In this document: positions 16,395 through 25,256 of the stretch, piece by piece | Layout: every line of letters begins with the position of its first letter | Numbering within the stretch: position 1 is the stretch's first letter | DNA from: Pseudomonadota bacterium | Lineage (GTDB): Bacteria; Pseudomonadota; Alphaproteobacteria; Rhizobiales; Rhizobiaceae | Length of the DNA stretch: 41,288 nucleotides | Assembly: GCA_023399465.1 (NCBI GenBank) | Contig: JAEWPB010000049.1 | Span: 1 to 41,288 of the forward strand | Reading direction: 5' to 3' | Translations under genes and position numbers: made by a program | The notes under the pieces: model-generated | What the model saw: only the letters and a program-made list of their open reading frames with translations | What the model was told of the DNA's origin: nothing | Databases searched by the model: none

Positions 16395-16776
16395 CTATCT
16401 TCTCCATCATGTATTGCAATTGGGTGTCCTTCTACACCTGTGCACGAGATCGCGCTACATCTTCTGCTAACATAATCACGCATGCCGCCACAATTGCGTG
16501 TTGTTTTTTGGAAAACTCCCCCCTGAACACAGGGGGACGATCGTTGCTGAAGCACGCTAGTCCCTCAAGCGCCTCCCAAAGGCTTGTCTGGCTGCCGGCC
16601 GGACAACGGATGGCGCGCGGTCCCTGACGCCGGAACACCGGGTCCGGGAACGAGCGCATGCCCTCGTTGTCGCGCCGGCGGCCGAGGGCTGGCGGCGGCA
16701 GACATGAGGACCAACAAACGGACAACCGGATCGAGGGCGCGTTTGCGTCGTACTCCGGCGAGGAAGGATTTTTGCG
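16395..16776. other. 382-bp divergent intergenic region with two hairpins
   Basis: This gap separates the signalling operon from the RTX gene and must hold both promoters. Two inverted repeats are visible. CACGCA / TGCGTG (16477-16482, 16495-16500) is followed directly by a T-rich run (16501-16509). CCCCCT / AGGGGG (16519-16524, 16531-16536) has a 6-nt loop. I found no convincing protein-coding ORF and no clear -35/-10 pair. Confidence 0.5.
16477..16509 (+). terminator. Terminator-like hairpin in a divergent promoter region
   Basis: A 6-bp stem with a 12-nt loop is followed by TTGTTTTTT on the plus strand. No plus-strand gene lies upstream between it and the divergent operon start. It may end a short RNA, act as a leader attenuator for the RTX gene, or be chance. 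Confidence 0.35.
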
Positions 16777-19700
16777 ATGAAGAAGCTTATTGCCCTGGCA
16801 GCCCAGACGGGTACCGATGACGGTGACATGCTTTATGACATGAGCGGCACGGACTCGCTCTACGGCGGGTTCAGCGCCGATACTCTGATGGGAATGGATG
16901 GCGCCAACTTGCTGGATGGCGGCTTCCAGAACGACATGCTCATGGCGGGTTCCGGCGCTGACAAGATCGTCGGCGGCTCCGGTGACGACATGATCAACGG
17001 TGGCGAGGACGGCGACACGATCGATGCCGGACTTGGTGACGACCGGATCATGGCCGGCGACATTGCCGAGTTCAACGGCGACAAGACCGATGGCGGTCTC
17101 GGCTTTGATACCCTGATGCTGAACTACTCGGATGCCGCCGCAGGCGTCAAGATCGTCGTCAACGATCCGCTGGCCACCACTTCCCTCCACGGGATGACCA
17201 TGGTCAATGTCGAGCAGTACCAGGTGACGGGCTCCGACTTTGCCGACAGCATGACTGGCGGCCGCTGGAACGACCAGTTCATGGGCGGCGCCGGCAACGA
17301 CGTGCTGAACGGCGGTATCGGCGCGGACCAGCTCTTCGGGGACGAAGGCAACGACCTTCTCGATGGCGGCAATGGCAGCGATATCATGAGCGGCGGCAAC
17401 GGCGCCGACACCCTGAAGGGCGGCTTCGGCGACGATTACCTGATGGGCGGCGCTGGCGATGACAGTATCGTCGGCGGTGCCGGCAACAACATGGTGATGG
17501 GCGAGGACGGCAACGACAAGATCCAGACGGGTAACGGGGTCGATTACATCACCGGTGACCGCGGCGACGACGTTATCGATGCCGGCGCGGGTGACGACTG
17601 GATCCAGGGCAACCTCGGCAAGGACAAGATCACTGCCGGTGACGGCAATGACACCGTCACGCTCTATGTCGGTGAAGGCGCCGATACGATCGATGGTGGC
17701 AAGGGTGTCGACCGACTGGTCGCCCATGACGTTTCCGGGATCTTTACGGCCAAGGCTTCGACGGTCAAGAACTCGCTCAAGGACGGCACGACCTTCGTCA
17801 ACATCGAGTCCTACACGATCCACGGCAAGACCGATGTCGCCACCGCCGACAAGTTCACGGGCTGGAACGGTGACGACTTCCTTTATGGCTATGGCGGCAA
17901 CGACGCGCTCGTCGGCGGCAAGGGCAATGACGTTCTCGACGGCGGCGCCGGCAACGACACGCTGGATGGCGGCGACGGCAATGACGTAATCATCACCGGC
18001 AAGGGCACCAAGGAAACGGTTGCTGCCGGGGCTGGCGACGACTTCGTCGATGTCGACCGCAGCGATTCCAAGGCCAACATCACCTTCTCGATAACCGGGA
18101 ACAAGGCGAGCCTGTCCGAGGGCACGACGATCACCGACGCCGAGTCGTACAAGATCCAGACCGGTTCGGGCAAGGATGTGCTGACCGCAGGCACCGCCAA
18201 GCAGGTGCTTTTTTACGGTGGCGCGGGCAACGACCGGCTCACTGGCGGCAACGGCAATGACACGCTGCACGGCGATAAGGGCAACGATATCCTGACCGGC
18301 GGCGCCGGCAACGACACCATTCACGATACCGACGGCTCCAACAAGGTCGTGGCCGGCGCCGGCAACGACACCGTCGTGATCGATATCGCCAAGGGTGTGG
18401 CTGCCAACAACATCGCCGGCGATGCCGGCAATGACGTCATCATGCTCAATGCCTACAACGGCGGCACGACCGGCGGCGTCTTCACCGTTGATGGAGGGGC
18501 AGGTACCGACCTTGGCTGGATCAACCGTACGCAGGGCACCAAGGACATGACCTTCGTCCTGTCTGCCAATGCCACGCTCGTCAATGGCGATGCCACGTTC
18601 AAGAATATCGAGCGCGTTCATATCGAGAGCGGCTCGGGCAAGGACAAGCTGACCGGCGGCAATCTTGCCGACTGGCTGTCCGGCAATGGCGGGAACGATG
18701 TGCTCAAGGGTCTTGGCGGCAATGACGTGCTGATGGGCGGCGCCGGAGCCGACAATCTCGACGGGGGAGCCGGCAACGACATCCTCTGGGCCGGCGGCGA
18801 CAATGGCGACACTTCGTCCGACAAGCTGATCGGCGGTGCCGGCAATGACGAACTGCACATCAACAACGGCGACACCGCTTCCGGCGACGCCGGCAATGAC
18901 CGTGTGTTCGTCGACCTCATCACCGAGACTGCGGGCGTGACCTTCAAGTTCGGCAACGGTACCGCCGACGTGAACGCCGAGACGAACTTCTCGGGCATGG
19001 AAAGCCTCGAGTTCTATGGCTCGAAGGGCAACGACAACGTCACCGCCAGCAATCTGGATGACGTTCTGACAGGGAACAACGGCAATGACACGCTTAGAGG
19101 TGCGGGCGGAAACGACCGGCTGGAAGACGGCGCAGGAAATGACAAGCTTTATGGCGACGCCGGCAACGATCTACTCATCCGGACGAACGGTTCAGGCACG
19201 GACGTCTTCGACGGCGGCGCCGGCATCGATACGCTGAAGTTCAACTTCGACTCGACCATGTCGGTCAAACTCGACCTGGCGGACAGCACCAAGAACGGCG
19301 GCATGGCCAAGGGCATGACCGTCACCGGTATCGAGGTCGTCTATGGCAGCGTGACCGACGACGAAATCCGCGGGACGGCTGCCAACGAAACCTTCTACGG
19401 TCGCGACATGGACGACATTCTCGACGGTCGTGGTGGCAATGACATCCTCGAAGGCGGTGCCGGCGGCGACCTGCTGACCGGTGGCGCGGGCAAGGACCAG
19501 TTCGTGTTCCGCGAAGATGGCATCGGGACCGGTGACCAGATTACCGACTTCACGCGGGGCGAGGACAAGCTCGTCATCGACCGCGACGATTTCGGGTTCG
19601 GCAAGACCGACGGTATCAACCTGGCAATCGTCACCGAGATCGAGGCGACCGGATCCAAGGCTCAGTTCCTCTTCGAGAAGGCCAACGGCCGTCTCTGGTT

Positions 19701-19797
19701 TGATGCCGACGGTGCCGGCAACAACCATGATGCCGTGCTCATCGCCACTCTCGATGGCGTCAAGACCTTGACCGCCAGCGACTTTATCTTCGGGTAA
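16777..19797 (+). CDS. Large RTX-type calcium-binding protein, probably type I secreted
   Basis: A 1006-residue, acidic, Gly/Asp/Asn-rich protein. Nonapeptide RTX repeats (GGxGxDxLx, as in GGAGNDTLDGGDGND) form many parallel-beta-roll blocks that bind calcium outside the cell. There is no N-terminal Sec signal. The C-terminus (VLIATLDGVKTLTASDFIFG) has the short acidic/hydrophobic end usual for type I secretion substrates. The blocks alternate with a recurrent non-RTX strand unit of pattern T-hydrophobic-xNxExYxI at about residues 138, 338, 448, 601, 735 and 844. AGGAAGG precedes the ATG. No protease or lipase active-site motif is evident, so it is more likely a matrix, adhesion or polysaccharide-associated protein. 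No type I exporter genes are in the window. Confidence 0.9.
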   Translation: MKKLIALAAQTGTDDGDMLYDMSGTDSLYGGFSADTLMGMDGANLLDGGFQNDMLMAGSGADKIVGGSGDDMINGGEDGDTIDAGLGDDRIMAGDIAEFNGDKTDGGLGFDTLMLNYSDAAAGVKIVVNDPLATTSLHGMTMVNVEQYQVTGSDFADSMTGGRWNDQFMGGAGNDVLNGGIGADQLFGDEGNDLLDGGNGSDIMSGGNGADTLKGGFGDDYLMGGAGDDSIVGGAGNNMVMGEDGNDKIQTGNGVDYITGDRGDDVIDAGAGDDWIQGNLGKDKITAGDGNDTVTLYVGEGADTIDGGKGVDRLVAHDVSGIFTAKASTVKNSLKDGTTFVNIESYTIHGKTDVATADKFTGWNGDDFLYGYGGNDALVGGKGNDVLDGGAGNDTLDGGDGNDVIITGKGTKETVAAGAGDDFVDVDRSDSKANITFSITGNKASLSEGTTITDAESYKIQTGSGKDVLTAGTAKQVLFYGGAGNDRLTGGNGNDTLHGDKGNDILTGGAGNDTIHDTDGSNKVVAGAGNDTVVIDIAKGVAANNIAGDAGNDVIMLNAYNGGTTGGVFTVDGGAGTDLGWINRTQGTKDMTFVLSANATLVNGDATFKNIERVHIESGSGKDKLTGGNLADWLSGNGGNDVLKGLGGNDVLMGGAGADNLDGGAGNDILWAGGDNGDTSSDKLIGGAGNDELHINNGDTASGDAGNDRVFVDLITETAGVTFKFGNGTADVNAETNFSGMESLEFYGSKGNDNVTASNLDDVLTGNNGNDTLRGAGGNDRLEDGAGNDKLYGDAGNDLLIRTNGSGTDVFDGGAGIDTLKFNFDSTMSVKLDLADSTKNGGMAKGMTVTGIEVVYGSVTDDEIRGTAANETFYGRDMDDILDGRGGNDILEGGAGGDLLTGGAGKDQFVFREDGIGTGDQITDFTRGEDKLVIDRDDFGFGKTDGINLAIVTEIEATGSKAQFLFEKANGRLWFDADGAGNNHDAVLIATLDGVKTLTASDFIFG

Positions 19798-19817
19798 GGG
19801 CGGAATTTAATGCCGGA

Positions 19818-19853
19818 GACGAACGCCCGGGCCGCAAGGTCCGGGCGTTCGTC
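19818..19853. terminator. Long stem-loop between convergent RTX and hydrolase genes
   Basis: A perfect 13-bp stem (GACGAACGCCCGG with CCGGGCGTTCGTC), extendable to 16 bp with one G-U pair and a GCAA tetraloop, lies 20 nt after the RTX stop. It is also 24 nt after the convergent hydrolase stop on the other strand. No strong T-run follows, so it may work as a bidirectional transcript-end stabiliser or weak terminator. Confidence 0.65.
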
Positions 19854-19876
19854 TGTCTGGTCCGTGGTTTCCGGCT

Positions 19877-21673
19877 TCAGCCCCGGCCGGCAAGCTCGAG
19901 CGCCGATCGGGTGACGATCTCGTTCAATCGTTCCCGGGCTGGGCGCGGTGTCAGATTATGGTCTGCGTCCTCGATCAGGTCGAGCCGCACGTTCGGGTAG
20001 GCGCGGAGCTTTTCGCCGTTGTTGCCGAAATGGAAGCGGAATGTCGCCAGCCCCTGGTCCCTTGCGCTGAAAACCACCGAGAGCCTCGTATTGCGGTCGC
20101 GCAGGACGCGGAAATCGCCGTGGACCGCCTGGTTCCAGCGCTCCTGCGGCAGCAACGAGCCGAGCACCGGTCTCAGTTTCCGGCCAACCCATCGAGCGGT
20201 CGAGATCACGACGTTGCGGGTTGCATTCCTGATATCGATCTTGCCGGCCAGCAGGCGTTTGAACGTCTCCAGGCGCATGGCCTTGTCCGCATACTCCTCG
20301 AATGCCCTCGGCGTGGTCGCGAGCACATCCTCGGTGGGTTTGCTTTGCCAGCGGAAGACGAAGGGATTGATCGAGACGCAACCAGCCCAGCGGTCGTCGG
20401 CGACCGCGGAGACGAAGGCGAGATGGGCGCCGCTGCACCGGCCCACGAGCAGAGCCGGTTCGGTGTCACCTATTTTCTGGAGGAAATCGCGGGCGATCGC
20501 CACATCCTGCATCTGCACGTCGTCATAGAGGATCTGCGCACGCCGTCCGGGCACGGGCGGGCTGTCACCTGCCGCAGCACTGTCGAAACGGAGCGAGGAA
20601 ACGCCGCTCCTGGCAAGATGCCGCGCGAGATCAACCGAACTGCGCCCCCAGCCCGCCTGATGATCGTAGGCGGTGCTGAGGATGACGGCCGTTGCCGCTG
20701 AACGACCGGTCGTCGGACGACACATCGTTCCATAAAGACGATCGTTTTCACCAAAGCGTACCGGGATTTCCTCGAAGCCCTGGCCCTGTAAGGGGTGCGG
20801 CTGTGCGGGGGGCTCGGGCAGCGCCGTCGGCACAAGAGCAAAGGACGGCAGGCCGCCAATCCACTGCAGCAGTCCGGGTCCGATGCTGTCGGGCATTTTC
20901 GAGATCAGGGGGTTGGAAACCAGGTCGTCATAGCTGTCGTAGGCGATGGTGCTCACCGTGCAGCCAATGGCCTCGAGATGGGCAGCAAGAGCGGTGTCGC
21001 TTTCACGCGACGCGCGGGCCGCGACGAGGATGTGCGGGGCCGAGGCAAGGTGGGGCGCGGAAACGTCGAGCTTGCGGACGTCCGCAGCGATGCCCGACGG
21101 CATGGTAAGGCCCGCGATGGCGCCGATGCTGGTGTCGCGCAGCGTATCGATGACCTCGAGGCCGTCATCGACGACCTTGGCCCACAACATCAGTTCGCGC
21201 AGATAGGCTCGGCCCTTGGTCACGGGAGCAAGCAGGGCGAGCCCCTCGATGTCGGGCCTGTCGTCAGCTGCCGTGAGCGCAAGGGATGCACCCAGTCCCT
21301 GGCCGAGAAGGACGATCCGGCTTGAGCCGGAATGCGTTTTCAGCGTGTCGATGGCGGTCGCGATACAACGGTCCCAGGCTTCGAGCCCGCTGGAGTCGGG
21401 AAGATCCAGCGCATTCGCGGTCGAGGGGTAGTCGAAGCGGAGGCTGGCAATGCCGATGTCGGATAATTGCTCGGCGAGGATGCGCCATAGTTTGCGCGTG
21501 CACATTTCCTCGAGGCCCCACGGGCTGAGGAACATGACCGCAAGGTCGCGGGCATTGCCGCAGGCAGGCGAAAACAGCCCGGCCGTGCCGGCAAATGTCA
21601 CCGGAATGGCCGCCGACCGCGGTCGCGCGGTGGCCGGTTGTGGTGCTGCTGCATTGGAAAGCGTCGCTGTCAT
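19877..21673 (-). CDS. Tandem alpha/beta-hydrolase protein resembling fused exosortase-A-associated hydrolases 2 and 1
   Basis: A 598-residue protein with two alpha/beta-hydrolase domains (about 25-280 and 305-590). In domain 1 the nucleophile elbow reads GQGLG, with G126 in place of the nucleophile, and the N-terminal part (FSPWGLEEMCTRKLWRILA-like) resembles exosortase-A-associated hydrolase 2, which also lacks the serine. In domain 2 the elbow is GRCSG, giving a cysteine nucleophile (C413), as in hydrolase 1 of those systems. A C-terminal DADHNLTP supplies the histidine. The protein is probably cytosolic and may remove or transfer acyl groups on polysaccharide precursors. The ATG at 21673 is preferred to an upstream TTG at 21718. 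It follows the flippase gene by 117 nt on the same strand. Confidence 0.75.
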   Translation of the reverse strand: MTATLSNAAAPQPATARPRSAAIPVTFAGTAGLFSPACGNARDLAVMFLSPWGLEEMCTRKLWRILAEQLSDIGIASLRFDYPSTANALDLPDSSGLEAWDRCIATAIDTLKTHSGSSRIVLLGQGLGASLALTAADDRPDIEGLALLAPVTKGRAYLRELMLWAKVVDDGLEVIDTLRDTSIGAIAGLTMPSGIAADVRKLDVSAPHLASAPHILVAARASRESDTALAAHLEAIGCTVSTIAYDSYDDLVSNPLISKMPDSIGPGLLQWIGGLPSFALVPTALPEPPAQPHPLQGQGFEEIPVRFGENDRLYGTMCRPTTGRSAATAVILSTAYDHQAGWGRSSVDLARHLARSGVSSLRFDSAAAGDSPPVPGRRAQILYDDVQMQDVAIARDFLQKIGDTEPALLVGRCSGAHLAFVSAVADDRWAGCVSINPFVFRWQSKPTEDVLATTPRAFEEYADKAMRLETFKRLLAGKIDIRNATRNVVISTARWVGRKLRPVLGSLLPQERWNQAVHGDFRVLRDRNTRLSVVFSARDQGLATFRFHFGNNGEKLRAYPNVRLDLIEDADHNLTPRPARERLNEIVTRSALELAGRG

Positions 21674-21790
21674 TGTCCCGTGCGAATTGCTGTGCTGGCC
21701 AAAGCCGATCTTGCGCAATCCATCAAGGATAGCACAACTCCCGTGCGAACTATGTGCGGGCGCCCGTGAATATTTGGCAAACAGCCCAGA

Positions 21791-23302
21791 TCAACTGCGT
21801 GCCGGCGCAACGAGAGCGATAATCGGCGCCGATATCCTTCGCGGTCCCGCCGGCAGGCGTTCGACGATCTGGCGCAGTACCGCCACATCCTCGGCAGCGA
21901 CCGCAGCGAGAAGACGCAACGCGATGAGGTAGGCGAGCGCACCGGCGGCAATCGCAGCAACCAGGCCGGCTGCTCCCGGGACGACTGCAACGACGAAGTA
22001 GGCCGCGCCGCCGCAGATGGCGGCCGCTGTCCCGATGCGCAGAAGGGCGATGTACATGGTCTTCGGCGAGCGGTCGAAACGAATGGCACGCATCATCAGG
22101 ACGCACATCAACGTGAATACGGCGCCGCGTACGAATGCGGCGCCGGGGCCGCTCCAGAACGGAATGACGGCGACGCAACCGGCAACCATGATCACCGATC
22201 CGATCCCGGCGATCACCAGCCGGGCGCGCGCACGATCCATGGAAAACAGCAACTGGGTGCAGAGTTGCAGAAAGACGCTGGCAGGCGAGAGCAGGGCGAG
22301 GATGACGACGATCAGTCCGCTCGGCGCGAAGGCTTCGCCATAGATGACCACGATCAGCCGCTCCGCGATTGCCGCGAGCCCGAAGCACATCGGCAGGGTC
22401 AGATAGGCGAGGCTGCGCACCACGCCTTCGAAAACCTCGTGCGGCATGTGGCCGTTCGCCTGTTCGCGCTTCTCCGCGTAATAGGGCAGCAGGCTGCCCG
22501 TCAACTGTACCGGAAGCTGCAGGGCAAGATTGGCGAGCGAGAACGCCACCGCATAGAAACCGACGGTCTCGACATCATGGAACTGCTGCAGGAACAGCAG
22601 TTCGGGACGATTGAGGAAGACCGAGGTCAGCAGGTACTCGAAGAAGAGGATGAGCGATGTCGTGGTCAGGTAGCGCGCGCTGATGTCGCAGGCGTTGCGG
22701 CGGGCAGAGATGACCGTGGTCGCATACAGAAAGAATATGACCTGAGCGGCGATGTAGCCGATTAGGGCGCCCTCGATGCCGATGAGCGCGGCGCCGGCGG
22801 CGACGACAGCGAGTTGCAGCACCGATGCCGTCACGGTCAGGCGGAGAAATGCCGGCAAGCGCTGCTCGCCGATCAGGTAGCTCTTGCTATAGGAGCCGAT
22901 CGACTGGACGAACAGGAGAATGCCGGTCAGCAGTACGACGGAGGGGGCGGTCTGCACCCATTCCAGATGCGTCGCCTCCCAGAAAACGCCAGCGTAGATG
23001 GCGACTGCGACGATCGTCGCGAGGATCATTGGCGGGGCCAGATAGGCAGCAAAGCCGCGTCTCTGGCTGTCGTCATAGCCGCGCACTTTCAGTTGCGGCA
23101 GGATGCGTTGCAGGGTGATGCCGGTGCCAAGCTCGCAAAGCAGCGCGCCGGTTGTGGCGATCCACAGCGAAAAGGCGATCACGCCATTGGCTTCCGGCCC
23201 GAGCAGGCGAGCGACGACGATCGACGACAGGAAGCCCGATATCAGCAGGGCCATGCCGGCGGCAGCATTGGCAATGGAGTTCGAAAAAATGCTTCTGCTC
23301 AT
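21791..23302 (-). CDS. Wzx-type polysaccharide flippase (MOP superfamily)
   Basis: A 503-residue integral membrane protein with about 12-14 hydrophobic segments. The N-terminal signature FSNSIANAAAGMALLISGFLSSIVVARLLGPEANGVIAFSLW is typical of oligosaccharide flippases that move undecaprenyl-linked sugar units across the inner membrane. The middle part (NRPELLFLQQFHDVETVGFYAVAFSLANLALQLP) fits the same family. The C-terminal section is rich in Ala/Val helices. With the adjacent glycosyltransferases it points to assembly of an exopolysaccharide, capsule or O-antigen-like glycan. No Wzy polymerase or Wza/Wzc export genes are in the window. It is divergent from the GT2 gene at 23473 across about 170 bp. 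Confidence 0.88.
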   Translation of the reverse strand: MSRSIFSNSIANAAAGMALLISGFLSSIVVARLLGPEANGVIAFSLWIATTGALLCELGTGITLQRILPQLKVRGYDDSQRRGFAAYLAPPMILATIVAVAIYAGVFWEATHLEWVQTAPSVVLLTGILLFVQSIGSYSKSYLIGEQRLPAFLRLTVTASVLQLAVVAAGAALIGIEGALIGYIAAQVIFFLYATTVISARRNACDISARYLTTTSLILFFEYLLTSVFLNRPELLFLQQFHDVETVGFYAVAFSLANLALQLPVQLTGSLLPYYAEKREQANGHMPHEVFEGVVRSLAYLTLPMCFGLAAIAERLIVVIYGEAFAPSGLIVVILALLSPASVFLQLCTQLLFSMDRARARLVIAGIGSVIMVAGCVAVIPFWSGPGAAFVRGAVFTLMCVLMMRAIRFDRSPKTMYIALLRIGTAAAICGGAAYFVVAVVPGAAGLVAAIAAGALAYLIALRLLAAVAAEDVAVLRQIVERLPAGPRRISAPIIALVAPARS

Positions 23303-23472
23303 CGAGATCTTCGGTCGTCCAACTTTTGTCGGCGTCGTTCCGCAATAATCTCGGTGTTCCTATTTCATATAGCTTAACATTTGGCGCATATCGTCGCATT
23401 AGAACAGCCGCATCGCCCACCGTCGAGCGATGCAGGGCGATTCCGCCCGGAACGGGACGGTTGGAGTGGCTC

Positions 23473-24312
23473 TTGTTTTCCTTGGTCGTTTGCTCTGTCC
23501 ATCGTTTCGATCAGCTTGAGCGCCTTTTTGCATCGCTTGCAGAGCAGACCTTCCACGATTTCGAAGTCGTTCTCGTCGACCAGAACCCGGACGACCGGCT
23601 GGTGCCGATCGTCGAGCGCCATGCGGCCGCCTATCCGATCCGGCACATTCGTTCCCCGAAGGGGCTTTCGCGCGCCCGCAACAATGGTATCGCCGCTGCT
23701 CGGGGCGACTTCCTCGCTTTCCCGGACGATGACTGCTGGTATCGGGCCGACACGCTCGGCCGGGCGGCGGCGCTGTTTGCCGCACACCCGCACCTTTCCA
23801 TCGTCACCGGGCGAACGCTCGATTCCGGCGGCCATCCCTCGGTCAGTCCGACGGGCGACATCGCGCGGGACATTACACGGGCGAACTATCTCGAATGCGG
23901 CAACTCGAATGGCATCTTCGTGCGGGCCGAGTTGCTGAAGGCGATCGGCGGTTTCGATGAACGCCTGGGCGTCGGGGCGGATACACCGTTCCAGAGCGGC
24001 GAGGAGGCCGACCTGCTTCTCCGCGCGGTTGCTTCGGGCGGCAAATTGCGGTTCTTCCCCGAACTCGTCGTTCACCACGACCAGGTCGACACCGTGATCG
24101 CCGACGCCCAGATCGAGCGCGCCCGGAAATACGGTCGCGGCTTCGGCGCACTCCTGAGCAAGCATCGGTTCGGTGCGGGCTATGCTTCCTACCGGTTGGC
24201 GCGTTCGCTCACCGGAATGACGGTTGCCATGGTGCGGGGCGATACCTGGAAGGCCCGATACAAATGGGCATGGGCGCTCGGAATTTTCGAAGGTTATCGC
24301 GCCTGGGACTAA
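23473..24312 (+). CDS. Family 2 glycosyltransferase
   Basis: A GT-A-fold glycosyltransferase of about 279 residues. The domain begins immediately (FSLVVCSVHRFDQLERLFASLAEQ) and carries VVLVDQNPDDRL, SPKGLSRARNNGIAAARG, the metal/sugar-nucleotide site AFPDDDCWY, NSNGIFVRAELLKAIGGFDERLG and GEEADLLLRAV. No ATG is available: the frame is open from far upstream, and the best start is TTG at 23473 (GGAG 6 nt before); TTG at 23461 is an alternative. It is close in sequence to the oppositely oriented GT2 gene next to it, whose 3' end it overlaps by 4 nt. Donor and acceptor sugars are unknown. Confidence 0.82.
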   Translation: MFSLVVCSVHRFDQLERLFASLAEQTFHDFEVVLVDQNPDDRLVPIVERHAAAYPIRHIRSPKGLSRARNNGIAAARGDFLAFPDDDCWYRADTLGRAAALFAAHPHLSIVTGRTLDSGGHPSVSPTGDIARDITRANYLECGNSNGIFVRAELLKAIGGFDERLGVGADTPFQSGEEADLLLRAVASGGKLRFFPELVVHHDQVDTVIADAQIERARKYGRGFGALLSKHRFGAGYASYRLARSLTGMTVAMVRGDTWKARYKWAWALGIFEGYRAWD

Positions 24313-25256
24313 AGCCCTGTCTTTCGGTTTTCTGCCGGCTGCTTGCCGGGCCAGAGGAAATAACCGGCAGCGATGTGATAGGCGTAGGCGAACTTGGGCC
24401 GTAGCTCGAGCGGCTGGCGCTTCAGCAGGCGGAGTGGGATGCCGGCCAGGGTCTTGAACAGCAGCCCGCCGACCGTCGCCATGCCATAGCCGTTCTTGCG
24501 GAAAAATGCACCGGTCCCGAGCGAATACTTGCCGATCCGCTGCAGATAGCCGGCTCTGTCGCCGGTATCGACCTGCTCGTGGAATATGGTCAGGGCGGAG
24601 AAGAAGTCGACCCTGAGACCGGCTGCAACCGCGCGCGCCACGATGTCGAGGTCCTCGGCGCTCTGGAAAATTGTCGCCGGCCCCGGCCCCAGTTGCTCGT
24701 CGAACAGGCCTACCGCTTCGAGTGTCTCGCGACGAAAGAAGATGGCGTTGGCATTGCCGACATAGAGGACGTCGTCCTTGCGGATGCTGCAATCGGCGGG
24801 CAAGGCAGGCACGATCGAGTTGTGTCCTTGCTCATCGATCGTGCGCCCGATGACCACCGCCGTCCGTGGATTGTCCCGGAAAAGCGACGCGACGTTTTCA
24901 AGTACGCCGGGGGCATACCAGCAGTCATCGTCGGGAAAGCCGATGATGGCCCCGGATGCGCCGGCAATTCCGACATTGCGGCCATGCGACACGCCTTTGG
25001 CCGAGGTGACGTGGGTGAAACGGGGATCGTCGCGGTGGGGCTCGATTGTGCCGTCCAGGTATCCCGCCGGATTCTGGTCGACGACGATGATCTCATAGTC
25101 GGTAAAGGTCTGCCGCTGAAGCGATGCCAGTAGTCGGCCGAGCTTGCTTGTACGCCCCAGGGTGCTGCTCACCAGCGAGATTGCCGGCGCGTCGCGCTTC
25201 GGCTTCTCGCGTTCGACGGTGGTGACATCGGCGGCAAGCACCGGTCCGGTCGTCAT
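24309..25256 (-). CDS. Family 2 glycosyltransferase
   Basis: A 315-residue GT-A glycosyltransferase. After a roughly 25-residue variable N-terminus come AISLVSSTLGRTSKLGRLLASLQRQTF, EIIVVDQNP, SAKGVSHGRNVGIAGASG, the nucleotide-sugar site GFPDDDCWY, GNANAIFFRRETLEAVGLFDEQLG and SAEDLDIVARAVAAG. The C-terminus is hydrophobic/aromatic and may lie on the membrane. The start overlaps the stop of the GT4 gene (ATGA), so both are one minus-strand operon. It shares several identical motif words with the convergent GT2 gene (VDQNP, FPDDDCWY), suggesting the pair arose by duplication and inversion. Sugar specificity is unknown. Confidence 0.88.
   Translation of the reverse strand: MTTGPVLAADVTTVEREKPKRDAPAISLVSSTLGRTSKLGRLLASLQRQTFTDYEIIVVDQNPAGYLDGTIEPHRDDPRFTHVTSAKGVSHGRNVGIAGASGAIIGFPDDDCWYAPGVLENVASLFRDNPRTAVVIGRTIDEQGHNSIVPALPADCSIRKDDVLYVGNANAIFFRRETLEAVGLFDEQLGPGPATIFQSAEDLDIVARAVAAGLRVDFFSALTIFHEQVDTGDRAGYLQRIGKYSLGTGAFFRKNGYGMATVGGLLFKTLAGIPLRLLKRQPLELRPKFAYAYHIAAGYFLWPGKQPAENRKTGL

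Noticed and set aside
16432..18858. An 808-codon open frame on the minus strand opposite the RTX gene.
   Set aside because: It is the mirror of Gly/Asp/Asn-rich RTX repeats, whose codon use avoids stops on the reverse strand; the translated product is a low-complexity Val/Ala/Gly/Asp string without any domain, and it also crosses the RTX promoter region.
16777..19797. RTX protein as a haemolysin or secreted protease.
   Set aside because: No acylation partner (hlyC-like), no membrane-inserting hydrophobic domain and no zinc-protease HExxH motif are visible.
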